NCBI GenBank assembly: GCA_023565505.1
Contig: JAIMBI010000012.1
Coordinates: 19,917 to 83,916 of the forward strand
Direction: 5' to 3'
Length of the DNA stretch: 64,000 nt
Source: Actinomycetes bacterium
GTDB lineage: Bacteria; Bacillota; Sulfobacillia; Sulfobacillales; JAIMBI01
The notes beneath the pieces were generated by a model. That model was not told where the DNA came from and searched no databases. It saw only the letters and a list, made by a program, of their open reading frames with translations. Shown in pieces: positions 7,914 to 16,082 of this stretch (positions are counted from its first letter, which is position 1; each line of letters opens with the position of its first letter). The position numbers and the translations under genes are program-made.

Positions 7914-9044
7914 GTGGGACAAGAGGTGGCCGTGCTGGGTGTCGGGATGCACCCGTTCGGGATCTTTCCCGACGTGTCGCCGCTCGAGATGGGGCGCGTC
8001 GCGGCGGAGGCCGCCCTGGCCGACGCCGGCCTCTCCTTCGCGGCCATCGACGCCGTATACGTAGGGTTCATCGGCGCCATTCGGATGGGGGCGCCGAAAA
8101 TGGTCAAGGAGCTCGGGCTGACGGGGGTGCCCGTGGTCCGGGTGGAGGCGGCGTCCGCCACCGGTGCGGCCGCGTTCCGGGAAGCGTGCCTGGCCGTGGC
8201 CGGCGGGCACTACGAACGGGTCCTCGTCGTCGGCTTCGACAAGATGGAGGAGATGCCGGCGCGGTTTGGGACCGGGTCCACGGAGGCGACGCTGTTGCCC
8301 GCCGCCTTCTTCGCCATGTGGGCGGAGCGCCGGCGTCACGAGCGGGGCACGACGCCGCGGACGCTGGCCTGGATCGCGGCCAAGAACTGGAACCAGGCGG
8401 CGCACAACCCTTATGCCCACCGCCGTCCGGACCACGTGGTGACCGAGGACGAGGTTCTGGCAGCGCGGATGATCGCCACGCCGTTGACCTCGATGATGGC
8501 CGCGCCGGTCGGCGGGGGCGCCGCGGCCGCCGTCGTCGGCCCGGTGGCGGGGGCCCGTCGGAGCGGGGGGCGGCCGGTGGTCCGCGTGCTGGCCGCCGAG
8601 CTGCGGTCGGAGACGTATACGCCCGGCCACGTCTTTCTGGGGCCCATCGTGGGTCCGTCCCGCATGACCGCCGACGCCGCCCGCGCGGCCTACGAGCGGG
8701 CGGGGGTGGGACCGGAGGACGTCGACGTGGTGGCCGTGCACGACGCGTTTGCCATCGAGGAACTGGAGTACTACGAGCTCCTGGGTTTCGCCCGGGAAGG
8801 CGAAGGCGACCGCCTGGTGGCCGAGCAGGCCACCCGGATCGGGGGGGCCATCCCGTTCAGCACGGACGGCGGTCTCATCGGGCGGGGCCACCCGGGCGGG
8901 CCCACCGGATTGGCGCAGATCGCGGAGCTGACCTGGCAGCTCCGGGGCGAGGCGGGACCCCGCCAGGTGGCGGACGCCCGTGTGGGCCTGGCGCACCTCG
9001 TCGGCGCCGGCAGCGTGTGTACCGTCCACATCCTCGCCCGCTGA
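7914..9044 (+). CDS. Thiolase-superfamily protein lacking the nucleophilic Cys (Ltp2-like aldolase candidate)
   Basis: 376 residues, SCP2-thiolase type. The C-terminal 'GLIGRGHPGGPTGLAQ' keeps the GHPxGxTG motif and 'GAGSVC' lies near the C-terminus. In the N-terminal half the loop that normally reads (N/C)ACASG reads 'VEAASATGAAAFREA', so position ~81 is Ser, not Cys. A true thiolase needs this Cys. Ltp2-type aldolases, which work with a DUF35 partner to cleave beta-hydroxyacyl-CoA side chains, have a repurposed active site without it. The DUF35 gene upstream and MaoC genes downstream support retro-aldol cleavage over thiolysis; this is inference. GTG start, GGAGG upstream. Confidence 0.8.
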   Translation: MGQEVAVLGVGMHPFGIFPDVSPLEMGRVAAEAALADAGLSFAAIDAVYVGFIGAIRMGAPKMVKELGLTGVPVVRVEAASATGAAAFREACLAVAGGHYERVLVVGFDKMEEMPARFGTGSTEATLLPAAFFAMWAERRRHERGTTPRTLAWIAAKNWNQAAHNPYAHRRPDHVVTEDEVLAARMIATPLTSMMAAPVGGGAAAAVVGPVAGARRSGGRPVVRVLAAELRSETYTPGHVFLGPIVGPSRMTADAARAAYERAGVGPEDVDVVAVHDAFAIEELEYYELLGFAREGEGDRLVAEQATRIGGAIPFSTDGGLIGRGHPGGPTGLAQIAELTWQLRGEAGPRQVADARVGLAHLVGAGSVCTVHILAR

Positions 9045-9086
9045 GGGTCGGCGCCCGCGCGTCGCTTGGCAAGGAGGTGGCCCATC

Positions 9087-9536
9087 GTGCCAATCGATCG
9101 GACCCTCGTCGGCAAGACCGGACCGGAAGTGGTCGTGGAGGTCGAGGCTGGCCATATTCGCCGCTTCGCCGAGGCCGTCGGGGACGACAGTCCGCTGTAC
9201 ACGGACCCTCGGTTTGCCGCCGAAACGCCCTTCCGCGGGGTCATCGCCCCGCCCACCTTCGCCACCACCTTTCCTGCCGGCACGGCCTCCCTGTTCGCCG
9301 ACGTCGAGGGGTTCGAACTCCGACGGGTGTTGCACGGGGAGCAGGAGTACGTGTACCACCGGCCGGTTCGGCCGGGACAGCGCCTGTGGGTGACGTCACG
9401 GGTGGCCGACGTCTATGAGCGCAGCGGGCGGACGGGACGGATGGCCTTCATCGTCGTCGAGACGGTGGCCCGGGACATCGACGGCCTGCCCGTGGTGACG
9501 GGCCGGTCGACGATCGTGTACCGGCACGACCTGTAG
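9087..9536 (+). CDS. MaoC-type dehydratase, N-terminal/non-catalytic-like subunit
   Basis: 149-residue hotdog-fold protein. The GTG start follows AAGGAGGTGG by 7 nt; the track start (TTG 9066) would place that ribosome site inside the gene. 'IRRFAEAVGDDSPLYTDPRFAAETPFRGVIAPPTF' is the N-terminal MaoC-like (FAS1-like dehydratase) pattern, in which the hydratase-2 His is not in its canonical place. Such subunits usually pair with a catalytic MaoC partner (as ChsH2 with ChsH1). The next gene has the full motif, 15 bp away. Predicted role: half of a heteromeric enoyl-CoA hydratase acting on bulky enoyl-CoAs. Confidence 0.82.
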   Translation: MPIDRTLVGKTGPEVVVEVEAGHIRRFAEAVGDDSPLYTDPRFAAETPFRGVIAPPTFATTFPAGTASLFADVEGFELRRVLHGEQEYVYHRPVRPGQRLWVTSRVADVYERSGRTGRMAFIVVETVARDIDGLPVVTGRSTIVYRHDL

Positions 9537-9551
9537 AGGGAGGGAACCGCC

Positions 9552-9974
9552 ATGGCGGGCAGGGTGCCGTTCGCCGACTGGACCGAGGGGATGGAGCTGC
9601 CCCCCCTCGTCAAACCCCCCATTGACCGGGTGCAGTTGGTGCGCTACGCGGGAGCCTCGGGAGACTTCAACCCCCTGCACACCGTCGAGGACTTCGCCCG
9701 CAGCGCGGGCCTGGACGGGGTCATCGCGCACGGGATGCTCTCCATGGGTTTCCTCGGCCAGTACGTCCGGCGGGTGGTCGGGCCGGCGGTCCACATCGCG
9801 CAGCTCAAGGCCCGTTTCCAAGCCATGGCGCGGCCGGGCGACGTGCTGACGATCCGGGGGCGGGTGGCCCGCCTCGACGGCGCCGAGGCGACGCTGGACG
9901 TGTGGGCGGAGAACCAGCACGGCCAAGTGGTGACGGCCGGCGCGAGCCGCGTCCGCGCGGTCGCGACGGGCTGA
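9552..9974 (+). CDS. MaoC-family (R)-hydratase, catalytic subunit
   Basis: 140-residue single-hotdog protein. Contains the hydratase-2 motif 'YAGASGDFNPLHTVEDFARSAGLDGVIAHGML' with the catalytic Asp (GDFNP) and His (NPLH). It would add water across a trans-2-enoyl-CoA. It lies directly behind the non-catalytic-like MaoC gene, so a heterodimer is likely; the order DUF35, thiolase-like, MaoC-N, MaoC suggests hydration followed by carbon-carbon cleavage of the hydroxyacyl-CoA. ATG with GAGGGAGGG upstream. Confidence 0.88.
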   Translation: MAGRVPFADWTEGMELPPLVKPPIDRVQLVRYAGASGDFNPLHTVEDFARSAGLDGVIAHGMLSMGFLGQYVRRVVGPAVHIAQLKARFQAMARPGDVLTIRGRVARLDGAEATLDVWAENQHGQVVTAGASRVRAVATG

Positions 9975-9989
9975 ACGCGAGGGGGAGCC

Positions 9990-11198
9990 ATGGAGGAGCA
10001 GGTTCTGAGCGACATCCGGATGGTGGAGATCGGCGAGGGGGTCGGGTTGGCCTTCGCGGGACGCCTGTTCGCCGACTTCGGGGCCGACGTGGTGAAGGTC
10101 GAGCCGCCGAGGGGCGACGCGACGCGGCGCCACGGGCCTTTTCCGGGCGACATCCCCGACGCGGAGGCGAGCGGGCTGTTCCTGCACCTGAACCGCAACA
10201 AGCGCGGCATCACGCTCGACGTCAGCACCCCGACGGGTCAGGACCTGTTCCGCCGCCTCGTGGCGGAGGCGGACATCGTGCTGGAGTCTTTCCCGCCCGG
10301 ACAGCTCGCCGCGTGGGGGGTCGGCTTCGCCGAGCTGCACGCCCGGCATCCCCGCCTGGTCATGGGCAGCCTGACGCCGTTCGGACAGACGGGCCCGTAT
10401 GCCGGCTGGCGGGGCAACGACATCGTCTACTACGCCATGGGCGGCCCCATGAACTGCACCGGCGTGGCCGACCTCTATCCCGTCAAGAAGGCCTTGTCCA
10501 TGGTGGAGGCCCAGGCCGGCAACGTCCTCGCGGGCGCCGTGCTCGCCGCGTACCTGGTCGCGGTGGACCAGGGCGAAGGTCAACACGTCGACGTCGCAGC
10601 CGTCGAGACACAACTCGGGTCCATCGACCGGCGCATGGTGTACGAACTGGCCTACCAGTTCCACGGCGAAAACAGCTCGCGGGGCGACCTGCTCGACGTG
10701 GCCTTGCCGTGGGGGATTTATCCCTGTGCGGACGGATACGTGCAGATCGCGACCGTGGGGCCGTGGGTCGAGCGGATGTTGGCCACGCTCGACGATCCGG
10801 ACCTGACCGCCTTCTTCCGGGAGAACCCGGGGGCCGCGTTCGACCCCGCCGCCCGCGAGCGCATCGAGGGGCCGCTCTTCGCCTGGCTGCTCCGCCACAC
10901 CAAGCAGGAGTGCTTCGAGGAGGCGACGCTCGGCCACCAGTGGCCCGTCTTCCCCGTGAACACGGTGGCGGACGTCGTAGAAGACCCGCACTTCCGGGCC
11001 CGCAACTTCTTCGTGACGATGGACCACCCCCGGGCCGGGCGCCTGACGTACCCCGGCGCCCCGTTCCGCATGGGGGAGGGAGGGTTCCGCCTGAGGCGGC
11101 CGGCGCCCCTGCTGGGCGAGCACAACCGCGAGGTTTACGGGGCGGTGGGCCTGTCGCCCCGGGATCTCGCGGATCTCAGGGGGCTCGGCGTGGTCTGA
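9990..11198 (+). CDS. Family III CoA-transferase (CaiB/BaiF) no. 1, Asp replaced by Glu
   Basis: 402 residues. Typical start 'LSDIRMVEIGEGVGLAFAGRLFADFGADVVKVEPPRGD', 'LNRNKRGITLDVSTPTGQDLF', 'LTPFGQTGPYAGWRGNDIV' and 'FRARNFF' near the C-terminus. Family III enzymes move CoA between carboxylic acids through an Asp-linked mixed anhydride/thioester. At the aligned Asp position ('SMVEAQAGNVLAGAVLAA') there is Glu. Either Glu serves, or this is the non-catalytic half of a heteromer with a neighbouring paralogue. Substrate unknown. RBS GAGGGGGA. Confidence 0.88.
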   Translation: MEEQVLSDIRMVEIGEGVGLAFAGRLFADFGADVVKVEPPRGDATRRHGPFPGDIPDAEASGLFLHLNRNKRGITLDVSTPTGQDLFRRLVAEADIVLESFPPGQLAAWGVGFAELHARHPRLVMGSLTPFGQTGPYAGWRGNDIVYYAMGGPMNCTGVADLYPVKKALSMVEAQAGNVLAGAVLAAYLVAVDQGEGQHVDVAAVETQLGSIDRRMVYELAYQFHGENSSRGDLLDVALPWGIYPCADGYVQIATVGPWVERMLATLDDPDLTAFFRENPGAAFDPAARERIEGPLFAWLLRHTKQECFEEATLGHQWPVFPVNTVADVVEDPHFRARNFFVTMDHPRAGRLTYPGAPFRMGEGGFRLRRPAPLLGEHNREVYGAVGLSPRDLADLRGLGVV

Positions 11199-11224
11199 GG
11201 CGTTCAGGTGAGGAGGGACCTGCG

Positions 11225-12517
11225 ATGGCGCGATTGCCCCTGGAGGGCGTCCGGGTGGCGGACCTCACCGTGGTCTGGGCGGGCCCGCTGGCCACGAAGC
11301 TGTTGGCCGACCTGGGGGCCGAGGTGATCCGGGTGGAGTCCAAGGATCGGTTCCCCTCCAGCACCAAGGGCTTGGCGCCCTACCTGCCCAAGGAGCTGGT
11401 GCCCCGTCTCGGCTATCTCGGCGGGGCCTATCCCGACCATGACCCGGGGGAACGGCCGTTCAACCGCCACGCCATGTACAACGTGCACGGCCCCAACAAG
11501 TTGAGCTGCACTATGGAACTCGACACGCCGGCGGGGCAGGAGGCCTTCGAGCGCCTCATCGCAGTGAGCGACGTCATGGTGGAGAACAACGCGGTGCGGG
11601 TCGGGGAGCGCCTGGGGTTCGGCTGGGAGCGGCTGTCCCGGATCAACCCGCGGCTCATCCTGGTCCGCATGCCGCCGCTGGGGCTGGACGGCCCCTACGC
11701 CAACGCGGTCGGGTTCGGGGCCCATTTCGAGGCGTTGGCGGGGGTGACCTACATCCGGGGGTACCCGGAGGCGGACCCCACCCGCTCGAGCGACACGTTC
11801 CACATGGACGACGCGTCCGGCCACGCGGTGCTGTTCGCCGTGCTGGCGGCCCTCCTTCACCGCCGCAAGACCGGTCGGGGTCAGTTCATCGAGGTCCCCC
11901 AGGCGGAGAACCTCATGCAGCAGATGGGCGAGGCCTTCCTGGACTACAGCATGAACCGCCGCGCGGCCGAACCCCACGGCAACACGCATCCGTACTTCGT
12001 GCAGGGCTGCTACCCGTGCCGCGGGGAGGACCAATGGGTCGTGCTGACCGTGGAAACCGACGCCCAGTGGGACGCGATGACGGCGATCCTGGGCCGGCCG
12101 GACTGGGCCCGGGATCCGGCCTGGCGGAACGCCCTTGAGCGGCGCCGCCGCCAGGATGAGCTGGACGGCCGGCTGACCGCGTTTTTCCGGGGCACGGAGC
12201 GCGACGCCATCGTGCGCACGCTGCAGGACGCCGGCATCCCGGCGGCGCCGGTGTACCGCGAGGCCGACGTGTTCGCCGATCCGCACTTCCGGGCCCGTCG
12301 GTTCTTCCGCCCGCTCACGCATCCGGAGACGGGCACCCACCTGTATCCCGCCCACATCCCCAAGTATTCCGCCATGGAGCTCCGTTGGGCGCGCGCGGCC
12401 CCCACGCTGGGACAGGACAACGAATACGTCTACCGCACGGTGCTCGGCTACCGCGAAGAGGAGTACCGGGCGCTCGAGCGGGACGGCTTGGTGGGAACGG
12501 CGTATCCCCAAGCCTGA
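11225..12517 (+). CDS. Family III CoA-transferase (CaiB/BaiF) no. 2
   Basis: 430 residues from ATG 11225 (the track ORF opens earlier in the same frame). 'LPLEGVRVADLTVVWAGPLATKLLADLGAEVIRVESKD' is the N-terminal CoA-binding fold; an insert of ~40 residues ('GLAPYLPKELVPRLGYLGGAYPDHDPGERPFNR') precedes 'VHGPNKLSCTMEL'. The catalytic Asp is kept in 'FHMDDASGHAVLF'. C-terminal 'DPHFRARRFFRPLTHPETG' is typical. The 'WAGPxATKLLADLGAEVI' subgroup includes transferases for aromatic or cyclic acids, but the substrate cannot be read from sequence. Confidence 0.9.
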   Translation: MARLPLEGVRVADLTVVWAGPLATKLLADLGAEVIRVESKDRFPSSTKGLAPYLPKELVPRLGYLGGAYPDHDPGERPFNRHAMYNVHGPNKLSCTMELDTPAGQEAFERLIAVSDVMVENNAVRVGERLGFGWERLSRINPRLILVRMPPLGLDGPYANAVGFGAHFEALAGVTYIRGYPEADPTRSSDTFHMDDASGHAVLFAVLAALLHRRKTGRGQFIEVPQAENLMQQMGEAFLDYSMNRRAAEPHGNTHPYFVQGCYPCRGEDQWVVLTVETDAQWDAMTAILGRPDWARDPAWRNALERRRRQDELDGRLTAFFRGTERDAIVRTLQDAGIPAAPVYREADVFADPHFRARRFFRPLTHPETGTHLYPAHIPKYSAMELRWARAAPTLGQDNEYVYRTVLGYREEEYRALERDGLVGTAYPQA

Positions 12518-12559
12518 CGCGGGCCGGCGGGGGATCAGGGCAGACGAGGAGGCAAGATC

Positions 12560-13474
12560 ATGGGTCTTCTGGAGGGGAAAGTGGCCATCATCACCGGGGC
12601 GGCGCGCGGGGTCGGATTCGCTCACGCCCGCCTGTTCGCCGCGGAGGGCGCCCGCCTGGTGCTCAACGACCGGGGCGGCGAGTGGGACGGAACCGGCCAG
12701 GACACGCGCCCGGCGGCGCAGGCGGCGGAGGCCATCCGCCAGGCGGGCGGGGAGGCGGTGGCGCACTTCGGCGACGTGGCCGAGGCGGAGGATGCCCGGA
12801 GCCTCATCCAACTGGCGCTCGACACGTACGGTCGCCTCGACGTCCTGGTCCTCAACGCCGGCATCCTGCGCGACCGCATGGTCTTCAACATGACGCCGGA
12901 AGACTGGGATGCAGTCGTGCGGGTGCACCTGCGGGGGCACTTCCTCCCCGCCCACTACGCCGCGGCGTACTGGCGGGAGCGGAGCAAGGCGACGGGCCAG
13001 CCCCAGAACGCGAGCATCATCCTGACCAGCTCGGAGTCGGGGATATACGGCAACGCCGGCCAGATCAACTACGCCGCCGCCAAGTCGGGCATCGCGACGA
13101 TGGCCATCGTCCTGGCCCGGGAGCTCGAGCGCTACGGCGTCCGGGCCAACGCCATCTGCCCCCGGGCCCGCACCCGCCTGACCGAGGGGACCTTCGGGCC
13201 TATTCCGGCCCCCGAGGACTTCGATCCCTGGGACCCGGCCACCAACTCGCCCATGGTGGCCTTCCTCGCCAGTGACGCGGCCCGCGACATCACGGGCCAG
13301 GTCTTCGTGGTCGGCGGGGACACGGTCCAGTGGATGCAAAGTTGGACCGTGCGCCGACAGATCCGAAAGCCCGGGGCGGCCTTCACCCCGGCGGAACTGG
13401 TCGACCGCGTCCACGACCTCTTCGGGGATGACGCGACTCGGCCGGCACGGTTCCCCAGCAGCCTGAGCGAGTAG
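12560..13474 (+). CDS. SDR-family 3-hydroxyacyl-CoA dehydrogenase-like
   Basis: 304-residue Rossmann protein. Cofactor motif 'TGAARGVGFAHARLFAAEGARLVLNDRGG', 'NAGILRDRMVFNMTPEDWDAVVRVHLRG', catalytic Ser in 'ILTSSESGIYGNAGQINYAAAKSGI' and YxxxK (YAAAK). The 'LNDRGG' and 'RDRMVFNMTPEDWDxVxRVHLRGHF' stretches match the HSD17B4/MFE-2-type SDRs that oxidise 3-hydroxyacyl-CoAs or steroid-like alcohols with NAD. A ~55-residue C-terminal extension follows 'VVGGDTVQWMQSW'. Sits between CoA-transferase genes; likely oxidises the hydratase product. Confidence 0.87.
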   Translation: MGLLEGKVAIITGAARGVGFAHARLFAAEGARLVLNDRGGEWDGTGQDTRPAAQAAEAIRQAGGEAVAHFGDVAEAEDARSLIQLALDTYGRLDVLVLNAGILRDRMVFNMTPEDWDAVVRVHLRGHFLPAHYAAAYWRERSKATGQPQNASIILTSSESGIYGNAGQINYAAAKSGIATMAIVLARELERYGVRANAICPRARTRLTEGTFGPIPAPEDFDPWDPATNSPMVAFLASDAARDITGQVFVVGGDTVQWMQSWTVRRQIRKPGAAFTPAELVDRVHDLFGDDATRPARFPSSLSE

Positions 13475-13507
13475 GACGGCCGGCCCCACGGGAGAGGAGG
13501 CGACCGC

Positions 13508-14764
13508 GTGGCACCGCCGCTGGTCGGCGTTCGCGTCCTGGACCTGGCCGAGGCCGAGGCGGCCTTGGCGGGCAAGATTCTGGCCGATCTGGGGGCCGAC
13601 GTGGTGAAGGTCGAACCGCCGCAAGGGGAGGTCGGGCGGAGCCGGGGACCGTTCCTCGACGATGTCCCCGATCCGTCGCGGAGCCTCTTCTTCGCCTTCT
13701 ACAACCAGGGCAAGCGCGGCGTGACGCTGGACCTCGACCATCCGGACGGTCGGACCCTCTTCATCCGGCTGTTGGCGGGGGCCGACGTGGTCCTCGAGAA
13801 CTTCGGGCCGCGACGGCGGGACGCCATGGGGTTTTCCGCCGCGGCCGTGAGCGCCGTCAACCCGGGTCTCGTCTGGACATCGCTCACGGCCTTCGGCGAC
13901 GCGGGCCCCTACCGGGATTGGGCCGGTCCCGACTTGGTGCTGGCGGCCCTGGGCGGCGCCGCGTTTCTGGCGGGCGAGCCCGACCGGCAGCCGGTGCGCA
14001 TCGGCTGGCCGCAGTACTGGCAGCATGCCGCCGCCGAAGGCGCCGTGGCGACGTTGATGGCGCTCTGGGACCGCCGGCGCACCGGCCGCGGCCGGCAGGT
14101 GACCGTGGCCGCCCAGCTGACGGTGATTCGCACCCTCATGAACGCCACCGGGTTCTGGCCGCTTCAAGGCGAGGTGCCGCGCCGGCAGGGGCGCTGGGCG
14201 CGGCACGGGACCCAGGCGCTGCCACAGGTGATGCCGTGCCGGGACGGCTACGTCTTCGTCGGCATTTTGGGCGGGGCCGTGGGATCCTCTGTCAATGCGT
14301 TGGCGGCCTGGATGCGGGAGGAGGGGGCCGTGGCGGAGACCATCGGGTCGGTGGACTGGCGCGAAGTGGACTTCCGCCGTCTGGACGAGCAGGTTCCGGA
14401 CGTGGAGGCGTTCCTGGCCGGGGTGGCGCGGGAGGTCGAAGCCTTTACCCGGCTGCGGACGAAGGGCGAGTTGTTTGCGGGCGCCGCGGCCCGCCGGATC
14501 CTGCTGGCGCCCATCAACGACGCGGCGGACGTCCTGACCCATCCCCAGCTGGCCGCGCGGGGGTTCTGGCGCGACGCGCCGGGCCCCGCGGACGACCGCC
14601 GCTTCAGCTGGCCCGGGCCGTGGATCCGGCTGTCGGCGACGCCGCTCGTCGAGGCGCCGCGACCCGCTCCGCGTCTCGGCGAGCACAACCGGGCGGTGTT
14701 CGCGGACGAGCTGGGCCTGGCGACCTCGGAGTTGGACGCCTTGGCGGCCGCCGGAGTCGTATGA
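13508..14764 (+). CDS. Family III CoA-transferase (CaiB/BaiF) no. 3, catalytic Asp missing
   Basis: 418 residues. 'PLVGVRVLDLAEAEAALAGKILADLGADVVKVEPPQGE', 'FYNQGKRGVTLDLDHPDGRTLF' and 'WTSLTAFGDAGPYRDWAGPDLVLAALGG' are family landmarks. At the aligned catalytic position ('QYWQHAAAEGAVATLMALWDRRRTG') no Asp is present; Trp/Gln occupy it. This suggests a non-catalytic subunit of a heteromeric CoA-transferase, as in BbsEF-type enzymes where the two subunits are related. The partner could be the adjacent no. 4, which keeps Asp. Confidence 0.87.
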   Translation: MAPPLVGVRVLDLAEAEAALAGKILADLGADVVKVEPPQGEVGRSRGPFLDDVPDPSRSLFFAFYNQGKRGVTLDLDHPDGRTLFIRLLAGADVVLENFGPRRRDAMGFSAAAVSAVNPGLVWTSLTAFGDAGPYRDWAGPDLVLAALGGAAFLAGEPDRQPVRIGWPQYWQHAAAEGAVATLMALWDRRRTGRGRQVTVAAQLTVIRTLMNATGFWPLQGEVPRRQGRWARHGTQALPQVMPCRDGYVFVGILGGAVGSSVNALAAWMREEGAVAETIGSVDWREVDFRRLDEQVPDVEAFLAGVAREVEAFTRLRTKGELFAGAAARRILLAPINDAADVLTHPQLAARGFWRDAPGPADDRRFSWPGPWIRLSATPLVEAPRPAPRLGEHNRAVFADELGLATSELDALAAAGVV

Positions 14765-14798
14765 GCCCACCGACATGCGGACGAAAGGGGGAGCGGCG

Positions 14799-16025
14799 GT
14801 GACGATGCCCGGCACGGACCTCTTCGCGGGGCTCAAGGTGCTCGACCTGGCCTGGGTGGGGGTCGGCCCCCTCACGACCAAGTACTTGGCGGACCACGGC
14901 GCGGTTGTGGTCCACGTCGAGAGTTCGCGCCGGCCCGACGTGCTGCGGACGATGCCGCCGTTCGCCGGCGGGGTGCCGGGCCTCAACCGGAGCCAGTTCT
15001 ACGCCGAGTACAATTCCAGCAAGCTGGGATTCGGCGTGGACCTCGGTCATCCGGACGGCCGGGCCCTGGTCCGCGAGCTGGCCCGCTGGGCGGACGTCGT
15101 CGTCGAGTCGTTCACGCCCCACGTGCTGGCGCGCTGGGAACTCGACTATCCCCACCTCGCCGCGGACAACCCGGGCCTCATCATGCTGTCGACCTGTCTC
15201 TTCGGCCAGACGGGTCCGTATCGGGACGTCCCCGGTTTCGGCACCAGCATGGCGCCGATCTGCGGCTTCTACCACCTGACCGGCTATCCCGACGCGGCGC
15301 CGGTCCCGCCGTACGGCGCGTATACGGACTTCGTCTGCCACCGGTTCACCGCGGCGGCGCTGCTGGCCGCCCTGCTCCACCGCGCCGCCACGGGCGAGGG
15401 GCAGTACATCGACGCGGCCCAGTTCGAGATGGCGCTCCAGTTCCTCGGTCCCGTGCTCCTGGACGCGGCCGCGCACGGGCGCGTGGCCGGACGCTCGGGG
15501 AACAAGTCGCCCTGGGCGGCGCCGCACGACATCTACCCCTGCCGCGACCCCGACACGTGGTGCGCCATCGCCGTGGAGACGGACGCGCAGTGGCAGGCAC
15601 TGAAGACCAAGATGGGACGGCCGGCGTGGGCCGCGGACCCCAAGTGGGACACGCTGGAGGGCCGCAAGCGGTACGAGGCGGAGCTCGACGGGCGGCTGGC
15701 GGAATGGACCCGGGGTTTTACGCCCGACGAGCTCATGCACCGCCTGCAGCCGGAGGTCCCCGCCGGCGCGGTGCGGGACATCGCCGGGATTTTCGCCGAC
15801 GCGCAGATCCGGGCCCTGGGCTACTTCGTCGACCTGGAGCATCCGGAGATGGGGCGCGTCCCGTACACCGGCGTCGAATTCCGGTTCGCGGACCGGCCTG
15901 TGGGGCTCCGTTGGGCGGCCCCCACGCTGGGCCAGCACACCTATGAGGTGCTGCACGACATTCTGGGCAAATCGGACGAGGTCATCGCCGACCTCCTGGC
16001 CCGCGAGGTCGTGGAGATCACCTGA
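14799..16025 (+). CDS. Family III CoA-transferase (CaiB/BaiF) no. 4
   Basis: 408 residues from GTG 14799, chosen because AAAGGGGGA lies 6 nt upstream; the track ATG at 14775 lacks a site. 'GLKVLDLAWVGVGPLTTKYLADHGAVVVHVES', 'EYNSSKLGFGVDLGHPDGRALV', catalytic Asp in 'GAYTDFVCHRFTAAALLAALLHR'. The 'LAWVGVGPLTTKYLADHGA' start and 'HHLTGYPD'-like middle resemble transferases annotated as acting on aromatic or bile-acid-like substrates. Stop-to-start spacing from no. 3 is ~35 bp. Likely pairs with the Asp-less no. 3. Confidence 0.88.
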   Translation: MTMPGTDLFAGLKVLDLAWVGVGPLTTKYLADHGAVVVHVESSRRPDVLRTMPPFAGGVPGLNRSQFYAEYNSSKLGFGVDLGHPDGRALVRELARWADVVVESFTPHVLARWELDYPHLAADNPGLIMLSTCLFGQTGPYRDVPGFGTSMAPICGFYHLTGYPDAAPVPPYGAYTDFVCHRFTAAALLAALLHRAATGEGQYIDAAQFEMALQFLGPVLLDAAAHGRVAGRSGNKSPWAAPHDIYPCRDPDTWCAIAVETDAQWQALKTKMGRPAWAADPKWDTLEGRKRYEAELDGRLAEWTRGFTPDELMHRLQPEVPAGAVRDIAGIFADAQIRALGYFVDLEHPEMGRVPYTGVEFRFADRPVGLRWAAPTLGQHTYEVLHDILGKSDEVIADLLAREVVEIT

Positions 16026-16082
16026 CCCGCCCCCGCGCCGCCGCGTGCGGGGGATGGAGAGGAGAAAGGACGGGGAGCGGTT

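Noticed and set aside
7914-9044. Calling this gene a functional thiolase
   Set aside because: The N-terminal nucleophilic Cys position is Ser and the partner is DUF35; the thiolase name fits only the fold.
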